57,840 nucleotides of DNA from Pseudomonadota bacterium (lineage in GTDB: Bacteria; Myxococcota_A; Polyangia; Haliangiales; Haliangiaceae). The DNA lies in assembly GCA_022360315.1 (NCBI GenBank), contig JAKSDA010000333.1, forward strand, positions 1 through 57,840, in the 5' to 3' direction. The translations under genes and the position numbers were made by a program. Positions 8,705 to 16,800 of the stretch are shown one piece after another. Within the stretch, counting starts at the first letter, position 1, and each line of letters opens with the position of its first letter. The notes under the pieces are model-generated. The model was not told where the DNA came from. It saw nothing but the letters and a program-made list of their open reading frames with translations, and did not search any database.

Positions 8705-10213
8705 ATGAAACTTCCCATCGAGCCCAAAGTCATCATTCGCGACTGTAAAACTTACGACGTGGGCAAGATTCGCACGATTGTCCGCGAAGGTCTGGAAGAG
8801 TTGGGACTGGTACCGTTTGGGCGCACCCTGGTCAAGCCCAATCTGGTCGCAGCCGGCGATATGTTTCCACATGCTCACACGCGGCCGGAGTTCGCCGAGG
8901 GGGTGTTGCGCGCGCTGCGCGACATAGGAAATGCGACCATGACCGAGCTGGCGGTGGGCGAGCGATGCGGTATCACCATCCCCACCCGCATGATGTTCGA
9001 GCAGTCGGGCTTTGACGCTGTGTTGTCTCGATTACCCGGGGTCAAGCGTTACTTGTTCGAGGAGGTACCCCAGGTCGAGATCTCGCTCGATCATCCGCGC
9101 CGACTGCGCGATTACGTATTCACGCCCGAGCCGGTAGCCCGGGCCGATTTTTTCGTCAACATGCCCAAATTCAAGGCTCATCCCTGGACCACGGTGACGT
9201 TCTCGATGAAGAACTACATCGGCATTCAGGACGATCGCCATCGACTCATCGACCACGACCATCGGCTCAACGAAAAGATCGCCGATCTTCAGTTCATCAT
9301 ACAACCGCAGTTCATCGCGATCGACGCCATTGTCGCGGGAGAGGGACGCATGCTCACGCCCATTCCGTTCGATATGGGTCTGGTGATCATGGGCAACAGT
9401 CAGGTGGCGTTTGATGCGGTATGCAGTTCGATCATCGGTCTGGATCCGCGCTCGGTGGATCACATTCGCCTGGCGGAAGAATACGGATTTGGCTCTGCGG
9501 ATCTGGACACGGTGACGATTACCGGCGACGTCTCGTTGGCCCAGGCCAAAGAGCGAGCCAAGAATTTTCGAGTCGGTCTGGTCCGGGTCGAGAAGTATTT
9601 CGAGGGCACCAATATCAGTGCCTATGCCGGGCCACCTCCCGAGACCGAGCATTCGGATTACTGCTGGGGCGGTTGCCCCGGAGCCATCGAGGAGGCGATC
9701 GAGATCCTGCGCATCTACGACAGCGAATGCGATACTAAGATGCCGCGCCTGCACGTGGTATTCGGTGCCTATGACGGGCCTATCGCGCACCGGCCGGGCG
9801 AGAAAGTGATCTTTATCGGCGATTGCGCGGCCTGGCAGGGAACCCTGGCCGACAAGCCGGTACAGATCCGCAATGTGTACCAAGACCGCAGCACCAGGGA
9901 TCCGCACGGGGCCAAGCACGACGACATTTACAAGAAGATGGCAGTGACCACGGCCAAGCTGGCGGCCAGTCGGAACAAGTCCCATGTCAGACTGGAAGGA
10001 TGCCCGGTCAGTGTCGCCGAGCAGGTACTGGCCCTGGTCACCCTGGCCGGTCTCAAGAACCCGTATCTGGCCCCCGACCAGATCGTCAACTTCAACCGCG
10101 GTTATATGGGTTGGCGATCCCGTGTGGCGCTCAATCGCCTGTTCGGCAAGCGCTACCAGAAGCGGGGCACATTTCGCGAACGCGGCCAGGCTGCCCCCGA
10201 AGCGCTGGCCTGA
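8705..10213 (+). CDS. DUF362-domain protein
   Basis: A 502-aa cytoplasmic protein starting at ATG 8705 (an in-frame TTG lies two codons earlier). Residues 20-290 match DUF362: VKPNLVAAGD, then FVNMPKFKAHPWTTVTFSMKNYIGIQD and DAIVAGEGRM. DUF362 proteins are often tied to iron-sulfur or redox chemistry, but their reaction is not settled. The C-terminal 200 residues add cysteines in DYCWGGCPG and FIGDCAAWQG, which could bind metal. It stands alone between a leftward and a rightward gene. Function is not assigned. Confidence 0.75.
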   Translation: MKLPIEPKVIIRDCKTYDVGKIRTIVREGLEELGLVPFGRTLVKPNLVAAGDMFPHAHTRPEFAEGVLRALRDIGNATMTELAVGERCGITIPTRMMFEQSGFDAVLSRLPGVKRYLFEEVPQVEISLDHPRRLRDYVFTPEPVARADFFVNMPKFKAHPWTTVTFSMKNYIGIQDDRHRLIDHDHRLNEKIADLQFIIQPQFIAIDAIVAGEGRMLTPIPFDMGLVIMGNSQVAFDAVCSSIIGLDPRSVDHIRLAEEYGFGSADLDTVTITGDVSLAQAKERAKNFRVGLVRVEKYFEGTNISAYAGPPPETEHSDYCWGGCPGAIEEAIEILRIYDSECDTKMPRLHVVFGAYDGPIAHRPGEKVIFIGDCAAWQGTLADKPVQIRNVYQDRSTRDPHGAKHDDIYKKMAVTTAKLAASRNKSHVRLEGCPVSVAEQVLALVTLAGLKNPYLAPDQIVNFNRGYMGWRSRVALNRLFGKRYQKRGTFRERGQAAPEALA

Positions 10214-10313
10214 GCGTCCGCTGTGGCGCTTGATCGACAGAACTGCCACGGCCACGCCCTGGCTCGGTCCAATTGCTTTAGATGCGCTCTCGTGTAGTAG
10301 AATTCATGTGTTC

Positions 10314-11726
10314 ATGAGCGGCAGGCCGCCGAAGACTGGTGATACCAGAAGACTCCCCGACAGCGCCGAGCTGAGCGCTCTCACCGAAGCGTCGACGATC
10401 ATTGCTGCAGAAGGGGACGACGCCGACGACACCGCCCGGCTCGACAGTCCGGTCAACAGTCAGCTGGCCGAGCCGTCCCGCTATGACGACGAAGGCTCCA
10501 TCGGTACCGGCGGCATGGGCTCAGTGCACGCGGTCTACGACCGCGTCCTGTTGCGCCGGGTGGCCATGAAGACCCTACACAACAGTCTGGCCGATGAGGA
10601 GGAGCACACTCAGCGTTTTCTGGAAGAAGTGCAGATTACCGGCCAGCTCGATCATCCCAATATCGTCCCGGTTCACGATGTCGGTTTTCACAGCAGGGGC
10701 AACGCGTTCTTCATCATGAAGTTGGTCCAGGGCGAGACCCTGTCGAAGCTGCTCTCCGCTCAACTCGGCAAACCGCTGGGCGGGGACAACCTCGTCCGGT
10801 TTCTGCAGATTTTTCTCAAAATCTGCGACGCTCTCGACTTTGCCCACAGTCGGGGAGTGATCCACCGTGACCTCAAGCCATCCAATATCATGGTCGGCAG
10901 CCACGGCGAGGTCTACGTCATGGACTGGGGAATCGCGTTGCTCTACGACAGCGAGAGAGACACTCGTTCTCCCCTCATGCCACAGCTCATGCGTCCCACC
11001 GAAAGTCACCGGGAGAGCGCCGGATCGCTCATGGGAACAGCCGCATACATGGCTCCTGAGCAGGCCCTGAGCCTGGTCGACCACATCGACTACCGCACCG
11101 ACATTTTCGGTCTGGGCGCTATCCTCTACCAGATCATGACCGGCAGGCCGCCGTATGTCGGCGAAAATGCCGCCATTCAGATCGAGCAGGCCAGTTTGGG
11201 CAGCATTCAACCGCCAGAACAAGCGGCAGCCGATCGCCGCCTGCCGCCCGGTTTGTGTCGAATCGCCATGAAGGCCATGGCTCGCGATCGCGCCGATCGC
11301 TATCAGAGCGTGAGCGAGTTGAGCGAAGCAGTACAGGTGTTTTTGAGCGGTGGTGGCTGGTTCGACGTTCTAGAATTCGCCCCCGGCACTATCATCGTGG
11401 CCGAGGGCGACGATGCTGACGCGGCCTACATCATCGAAGGCGGCCACTGCGAGGTATACAAGGGCGCGGGTGAATCGCGACAGTTCTTGCGCAAACTCGG
11501 CCCCGGCGATGTGTTCGGCGAGACCGCCATCTTCACCGGCGCGCCCCGCACCGCCACGGTAGCCGCTCTCGATCAAGTTCGCGCCGCGTGCATCACGCGG
11601 GACAGTCTCGATTACGAACTGGACCAAAAAGGCTGGTTTGGCACGTTTGTCAAAGCTCTGGCCGAGCGTTTTTGCGAGTGCGACACTCTCCTGTCCAAAC
11701 TGCGAGCCAGGCATCCCGAGCCCTGA
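10314..11726 (+). CDS. Ser/Thr protein kinase fused to a cyclic-nucleotide-binding domain
   Basis: A 470-aa fusion. ATG 10314 follows the end of the DUF362 gene by 100 bases; longer frames run back into that gene. The kinase domain (about 60-345) has GTGGMGSV (64-71), Lys86 in VAMK, HRDLKPSN (184-191), DWG (204-206) in place of DFG, and APE (247-249). After a short linker a cNMP-binding fold (350-435) has GDVFGETAIFTGAPRTATV, with the phosphate-cassette Glu403 and Arg412 conserved. There is no membrane segment, so it is a soluble kinase that may respond to cAMP or cGMP. Substrates are unknown. Confidence 0.9.
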   Translation: MSGRPPKTGDTRRLPDSAELSALTEASTIIAAEGDDADDTARLDSPVNSQLAEPSRYDDEGSIGTGGMGSVHAVYDRVLLRRVAMKTLHNSLADEEEHTQRFLEEVQITGQLDHPNIVPVHDVGFHSRGNAFFIMKLVQGETLSKLLSAQLGKPLGGDNLVRFLQIFLKICDALDFAHSRGVIHRDLKPSNIMVGSHGEVYVMDWGIALLYDSERDTRSPLMPQLMRPTESHRESAGSLMGTAAYMAPEQALSLVDHIDYRTDIFGLGAILYQIMTGRPPYVGENAAIQIEQASLGSIQPPEQAAADRRLPPGLCRIAMKAMARDRADRYQSVSELSEAVQVFLSGGGWFDVLEFAPGTIIVAEGDDADAAYIIEGGHCEVYKGAGESRQFLRKLGPGDVFGETAIFTGAPRTATVAALDQVRAACITRDSLDYELDQKGWFGTFVKALAERFCECDTLLSKLRARHPEP

Positions 11727-11756
11727 CCAGGTCGGTACGATCGCCCGCGATTGCTA

Positions 11757-12239
11757 TCAGTCGTCGGCCTGAAACAAGTCGAGTTGGTCGGATTTCTCGT
11801 CCACCTGATTCTTGTGGTCGGTGCGCAGCTGCCCGTCTTCATCAATGTAATCGGTAGCTAGCCGCTCGTATGACAGCTTGTCGATCTCGATCAGGCGCTC
11901 GAGCGCGAGAGTGACAATCTGTCCCGAGCGGACATATTTGGCTCCCGAGTCGAGCAGGTGAGCCTCGATGTCGCGCACAATTCGCCGGATGGCCTCGGCA
12001 GTGACCGTGGGGCGATTGCGACAAACTCGGGCCAGGGCGCGCTGCAACTTGTCGGAGTCGAATGGCTCGTTCTTGTCGCTGCGCTTGATCACTTTGAGGC
12101 TTGGCGCTCCCACGCGTTCATAGGTCGTGAAGCGCCGCTTGCAACCATTGCACAGTCGGCGGCGGCGCACGCCTTCTGTCGTCGCGCGCGAATCGACCAC
12201 CTGAGAATCAGCGCCACAGTACGGACACTGCACCGTCAT
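11757..12239 (-). CDS. nrdR: Transcriptional repressor NrdR
   Basis: A 160-aa NrdR. The N-terminus is the four-Cys zinc ribbon (CPYC at 5-8, then CNGCKRRF), followed by an ATP-cone (residues 49-139). NrdR senses dATP/ATP through the cone and represses ribonucleotide reductase genes. No nrd gene is in the window. The C-terminal 20 residues are acidic and beyond the core. Start ATG 12239 is clear. Confidence 0.95.
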   Translation of the reverse strand: MTVQCPYCGADSQVVDSRATTEGVRRRRLCNGCKRRFTTYERVGAPSLKVIKRSDKNEPFDSDKLQRALARVCRNRPTVTAEAIRRIVRDIEAHLLDSGAKYVRSGQIVTLALERLIEIDKLSYERLATDYIDEDGQLRTDHKNQVDEKSDQLDLFQADD

Positions 12240-12373
12240 AGCTTATCCCACGGCGCGTGACTGTGATACTTTTTGGGAGTCGCAATGGCGTCTGGCAACC
12301 CGCTCGGTGCATCGAGTGATCCCGGTGGGCAGGGGGATTGCTCGCAGCGCAGTAAAACCCATACTCTCACCGC

Positions 12374-13900
12374 ATGATTGGCCGAAGCGAAGCAACCATC
12401 CTCGAACAACTAGGTATAGGCCCTGACAGCCAGGGCGGCTGTGATGGACAATGGCTCGACACGGCAGGCGATCAAATCGAGTCGATCAATCCAACTACAG
12501 GGGCAGTGATCGGGCGCGTGCGCGGGTGCAGCCACAGTGATTACGAGGCTATTTTCGCTGCGGCGAGCCGGCGTTTTGCGTCATGGCGAATGAGACCGGC
12601 TCCGCAGCGCGGACTCCTGGTGCGGCGTCTGGGCGAGCTCTTGCGCGAGTACAAAGAACCGCTCGGTGAACTCATCTCGCTCGAGATGGGCAAGATCCGC
12701 TCGGAGGGACTGGGCGAGGTCCAGGAGATGATCGACATTTGCGACTTCGCAGTGGGTCTCAGCCGGCAACTCTACGGGCTGACCATTGCATCCGAGCGAC
12801 CACAGCACCGCCTGATCGAGCAATGGCATCCGCTCGGGCCAGTCGCCATCATTACGGCGTTCAACTTTCCCATGGCGGTCTGGTCGTGGAACGCTGCCAT
12901 TGCCGCGGTATGTGGTGACGTATGTCTGTGGAAGCCATCCCCGCAGACGCCGCTGTGCAGCGTGGCGGTGCAGCATTTGTGCAATCGAGCCATGGCCGAG
13001 CACGACGCCGCCGGGGTATTCAACCTGTGCGTCGGCGGATCCGAGGCCGGCGGCTGGATGTGCGACGATCGCCGAATCCCCCTGGTGTCTTTCACCGGCT
13101 CGATCCCGATAGGTCGCCAGGTAGCCGGTCGCGTGGCGTCGCGGCTGGGCCGCACCATTCTCGAACTCGGCGGCAATAACGGCATCATCGTGCTCGACGA
13201 TGCCAGACTCGATCTGGCTGTCCGCGCCATCGCGTTTGGCGCCGTGGGTACATCCGGTCAGCGCTGCACCTCGACCCGCCGGGTGTTTGCCCAGCGCGGT
13301 ATTTCGGGACCCCTCACCGAAGGATTGATCGCGGCATATCAGACGATTGAAATCGGAGACCCTCTGGTGGACACGACGCTCATGGGACCACTGGCGTCGC
13401 GCGTCGCAGTCACCGCCTACCAGTCGGCGCTGCGCACAGCGGTGGAACAGGGCGGGGAGATTCTGACCGGCGGACGAGCGATCGATCGCAACGGATTCTT
13501 CGTCGCTCCGACCATCGTGCGGGCCCCCGCGCACGACCGGTTTTCCATCGCATGGGAAGAAACCTTCGCACCCATCCTCTACCTGTTCGAAGTCGACACC
13601 CTGAACCGGGCAATCGCCGACCACAACGCGGTGTCCCAGGGCCTTTCGAGTGCCATCTTTACCGAAAGCATGCGCTCTGCCGAGACCTTTCTGTCCGCGC
13701 GCGGCTCGGACTGCGGTATCGCCAACGTCAACCTGGGCACCAGCGGCGCCGAGATCGGCGGCGCCTTCGGCGGCGAAAAAGATACCGGTGGTGGACGAGA
13801 ATCGGGTTCCGATGCCTGGAAAGGGTACATGCGGCGCCAGACCTGCACGGTCAACTGGGGCGGCGACCTTCCTCTGGCCCAGGGAATCGAGTTTCTATAG
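12374..13900 (+). CDS. ALDH7-type aldehyde dehydrogenase (aminoadipate-semialdehyde/P6C class)
   Basis: A 508-aa NAD-dependent aldehyde dehydrogenase. Landmarks are ITAFNFPMAVWSWNAA (cofactor region near 160), LWKPSPQTP, the general base in ELGGNNGI, and the catalytic Cys in GTSGQRCTSTRR near 300. The ending (GAEIGGAFGGEKDTGGGRESGSDAWK) is characteristic of ALDH7, which oxidises alpha-aminoadipic semialdehyde/piperideine-6-carboxylate in lysine breakdown. No lysine genes adjoin it, so the substrate is a family-based guess. Confidence 0.88.
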   Translation: MIGRSEATILEQLGIGPDSQGGCDGQWLDTAGDQIESINPTTGAVIGRVRGCSHSDYEAIFAAASRRFASWRMRPAPQRGLLVRRLGELLREYKEPLGELISLEMGKIRSEGLGEVQEMIDICDFAVGLSRQLYGLTIASERPQHRLIEQWHPLGPVAIITAFNFPMAVWSWNAAIAAVCGDVCLWKPSPQTPLCSVAVQHLCNRAMAEHDAAGVFNLCVGGSEAGGWMCDDRRIPLVSFTGSIPIGRQVAGRVASRLGRTILELGGNNGIIVLDDARLDLAVRAIAFGAVGTSGQRCTSTRRVFAQRGISGPLTEGLIAAYQTIEIGDPLVDTTLMGPLASRVAVTAYQSALRTAVEQGGEILTGGRAIDRNGFFVAPTIVRAPAHDRFSIAWEETFAPILYLFEVDTLNRAIADHNAVSQGLSSAIFTESMRSAETFLSARGSDCGIANVNLGTSGAEIGGAFGGEKDTGGGRESGSDAWKGYMRRQTCTVNWGGDLPLAQGIEFL

Positions 13901-13966
13901 CCACTGCGACCAGCGAGCAGATCGCCGCTGCCCGGCCACAGAACTCCGCTTCGCCTTACTTCCGCA

Positions 13967-15166
13967 TCAATTGGCCGGCGTCATGCGGCGAGTAACCCGG
14001 ATGCGGGTCTTGCCCATATTGGTGGACGCCCGCCGCTTGTTGGCCGATTTACTGCGCTGCTTGGCCGCCTCTGCCTGAGCCGACAGGCTCTTGTTGGCCG
14101 CAGGGCGAGTGTCGGCAATCTCCTGGAGAAAATGCGCCACGCGCTGCTGTGACAATAGGAAGCCGCGCGTATGGGCCAACTTCTCCAGCGCGTATTGCAC
14201 CGATGCAGCGGTTTGAAATCGCTGTGCCGGGTCGCCGTGCAAGCAGTGCAGGACGACGTTTTCCAGTTCAGGCCAGTATTCTGTGACCAATCCAGAGGGC
14301 GGAACGACCTCGTCGGATATATTGTCTTGCCCTGCCATCGGATCGTCGCGCACCCTCTGCCCGGTGGTGAGTTCGTAGAGTACTGCGCCGAGACCGTGAA
14401 TGTCGCCGCGGCGATCGACCGGCTCCTGTCGGATCATTTCGGGCGGCATGAAGCGATGAAGCTGTCGATCGTCAGGTGAATGATCCCGCTCCATGCCGGC
14501 GATCGCGACGTTGCCGAAGTCGATTAGCTTGGTGAATCCATCGTCGCGGATCATGATGTTAGACGGCTGCACATCGCGATGGACCAAACCGAGTTGATGG
14601 CCACTCGCCGTGGCAAACTCGTGCACATAATGCAGAGCTCCGGCGACGTCGTGGGCAATGGTGACCGCCACATCGAAAGGTATACGTCGGTTTACCTTTG
14701 CCCCGATCATCATCAGTTCCAATAGATTTTTGCCCTTGATGTGCTCGAGTACCATGAAGTAGCCAGCTTCCGAATCACCGCTGTCGATGAGCTGGATCAC
14801 GTTGGGGTGATTGAGCGCTCCGGTGACCCGCTCTTCGTGCAAAAAACTGCGGATAAAACGGCCGCCGTGAATGAACTTTGGCAGCAGCAATTTGACGACT
14901 GCAGTCCGTTCGACACCACCAATTCCTTCGGTGCCGGCCAAAGCTATCATCGTGTTGCGGCCTTTGGACAGTCTGCGCACGACGCGGTACTTGCCGAGAC
15001 GTTTGGGAATCTCGCGGATCACCGAGTATTTCTGCTCTCCAGATGTGCTGTCTATTTGAGACGACGCCTCAAGGAGCTCGGCCTGATCGGGCACGGATTG
15101 AACTTCAGTTCGACGGCGTCCGGCAGCTGATTGAATGATAGTGTACGATCCTGTGTTTTCGATCAC
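13967..15166 (-). CDS. Ser/Thr protein kinase with atypical catalytic loop
   Basis: A 399-aa Hanks-type kinase without a membrane segment. The kinase domain spans about 60-335. The Gly-rich loop is degenerate (LSKGRNTMIALAG), Lys92 is present in VVK, the catalytic loop is HRDVQPSN (197-204) with Gln where HRDLKPEN has Lys, and DFG (216-218) and PPE (241-243) are intact. Myxococcota kinases often show HRDVxPxN variants, so it may still be active. The tail (345-399) is basic and rich in Ala, Lys and Arg. It converges on the ALDH gene. Confidence 0.88.
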   Translation of the reverse strand: MIENTGSYTIIQSAAGRRRTEVQSVPDQAELLEASSQIDSTSGEQKYSVIREIPKRLGKYRVVRRLSKGRNTMIALAGTEGIGGVERTAVVKLLLPKFIHGGRFIRSFLHEERVTGALNHPNVIQLIDSGDSEAGYFMVLEHIKGKNLLELMMIGAKVNRRIPFDVAVTIAHDVAGALHYVHEFATASGHQLGLVHRDVQPSNIMIRDDGFTKLIDFGNVAIAGMERDHSPDDRQLHRFMPPEMIRQEPVDRRGDIHGLGAVLYELTTGQRVRDDPMAGQDNISDEVVPPSGLVTEYWPELENVVLHCLHGDPAQRFQTAASVQYALEKLAHTRGFLLSQQRVAHFLQEIADTRPAANKSLSAQAEAAKQRSKSANKRRASTNMGKTRIRVTRRMTPAN

Positions 15167-15424
15167 CCCGTGGCTCCTATCAGAGTTGCCGCGTAGGGGT
15201 GGTGCAACTAGCGGGCCAGGAAACTATCTCTGCGCAGTTCGCAAATATGCTTTATTTCAATGTACTGTATTGGCGAGCAAACGGTAGAGCGGGGACAAAC
15301 TCCTCAGTCGTTCCGGTGGGATCCCTCAGCAAGCAACGATCGCGTACCGGTGGCAATGCCGCGCACACTGCTTGCGCCGCAGCCGGCGATCGGGTCGATC
15401 GCGGAACAGCCGGGATAGATCGGG

Positions 15425-16537
15425 TCAGTGGGCGTTGCGGGGGAAAAGAACGAGTTCGATGCGGGGGCTTTGGGATATGCGATTGGCCCGACGCGGTCCC
15501 GGGCTCCGCGAGCCAAGGGCCACGGCTGCGAGGCGCGAGGGGTCGAGCGAAACCTGTTTTTGCAGGTAATGGATGACCGTCAGTGCGCGGGATGCCGATA
15601 GTTCCCATGGTGATTTATCGCGTTTGGTTGAATCGCTGCCGGTGTGGCCATAGACCCATACCTGCTCGTCGGGAAATTCGTTAAGCACCCGGCCGATGCG
15701 GTCGAACAGGGTTTTACCGGCAGCGGATAGTTCGGACTTGCCCTGTTTGAAAAGCAGTTCATCGGCTAGGGCCAGATTGAGTCGCCCACCAGAGCCAAAG
15801 ACCAGCTCGGACTTGTCGGCGGGTAAGACCGCTTCGAGCTTGGCAGCCAGCGACGCCGAGTTCTCTTCACCGGCACGCTTTCTGGCGGCCTCGAATTCGC
15901 CGCGGGTTCGGGACAATTCTGCTTCCAGTGTCATGATCTTGTGGTCTGCTTCGACCACGCCCTGCCGGGCCGTATGGATGGTTTTTTGGGCCTCGGTGAG
16001 GTCGTCCCGCGCAATCTGGTACTTTTCGAACATGTAGTACTCGCCCGAGCCCGCACCGACGACAACGAGCGCGAGCAACACCCAGGGTATCAGGCCGCCC
16101 CGGGATCGCTGGGTTTTGCGCGCGGGCATTTCGACCACCGCAGACCCGGTCGGCTTTGTCGGCCTGGCCGGGAGGAATTTCTCGGTGGCAATATTGTTGC
16201 CTTTAGACGCTTGATCATAAACACCGTTCGGCCCACCAAATCCGCCGTTCCTGGTCGACCTGACCGGAACGACTTTTTCGGTGGCAAGATCAGTGTTGTA
16301 CTCGGGCCCCTCGGTATAAACACCGTTTGGCTCAGCCAGTCCGCCGCTATTGTGCATCGCAGGTACTTTCTCGGTTGGCAGCTCGTCGGCGGACTGACCC
16401 GGAGCGAGTCTGCCACCGCCTGCCCTTCTATCTACGGCGCCGCTTACCGACGGGTAACCAGCCATTGCCGCAGACCCGTCATTATGGTTCTGCGAGCGCC
16501 GGCCGACAGCGCCGATTGCCGATGGGTAACTCCCCAT
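15425..16537 (-). CDS. OmpA-family peptidoglycan-binding membrane protein with repeats
   Basis: The preferred start is ATG 16537 (370 aa); a longer frame to 16696 adds an unlikely N-terminus. The N-terminal 150 residues are low complexity and repetitive: two copies of a YPSxxGAVxRR motif, then three units with TEKxxPxR, two of which continue to GPNGVY-like endings. A single membrane anchor (IPWVLLALVVVGAG) follows, then a coiled coil (about 185-240). The OmpA_C domain covers the last 130 residues, with VYGHTGSDSTKRD and LSASRALTV, which in this family bind peptidoglycan. The N-terminal repeats are thus cytoplasmic, an unusual layout. Function beyond envelope anchoring is unknown. Confidence 0.82.
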   Translation of the reverse strand: MGSYPSAIGAVGRRSQNHNDGSAAMAGYPSVSGAVDRRAGGGRLAPGQSADELPTEKVPAMHNSGGLAEPNGVYTEGPEYNTDLATEKVVPVRSTRNGGFGGPNGVYDQASKGNNIATEKFLPARPTKPTGSAVVEMPARKTQRSRGGLIPWVLLALVVVGAGSGEYYMFEKYQIARDDLTEAQKTIHTARQGVVEADHKIMTLEAELSRTRGEFEAARKRAGEENSASLAAKLEAVLPADKSELVFGSGGRLNLALADELLFKQGKSELSAAGKTLFDRIGRVLNEFPDEQVWVYGHTGSDSTKRDKSPWELSASRALTVIHYLQKQVSLDPSRLAAVALGSRSPGPRRANRISQSPRIELVLFPRNAH

Positions 16538-16800
16538 GTCCTCCGAGCAAATGCAAGTCCAGGTCCAAGGGATCGTGTACGCTATTTCGGCTGTTTTTCC
16601 ATCCGGCTCAGGGGAAGACGGTCGCCAGTTCGGGGCCTTACGTCCCCGACCGGTAAGAAATGTGAAGCAAATTACCTTGAACAGTGGCCGCATCAAACGT
16701 TGTGCAGTACTGGGAGCACGGCTGCCATGTGCCTCGATGAATGATCCGGCTAGCTATCGGGGCGGGGTTCTTGCCAGGCAATTTAGGGTATGGTCGGCGC

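Noticed and set aside
9032..10255. 407-codon open frame antisense to the DUF362 gene
   Set aside because: Same reason: shadow of a real gene.
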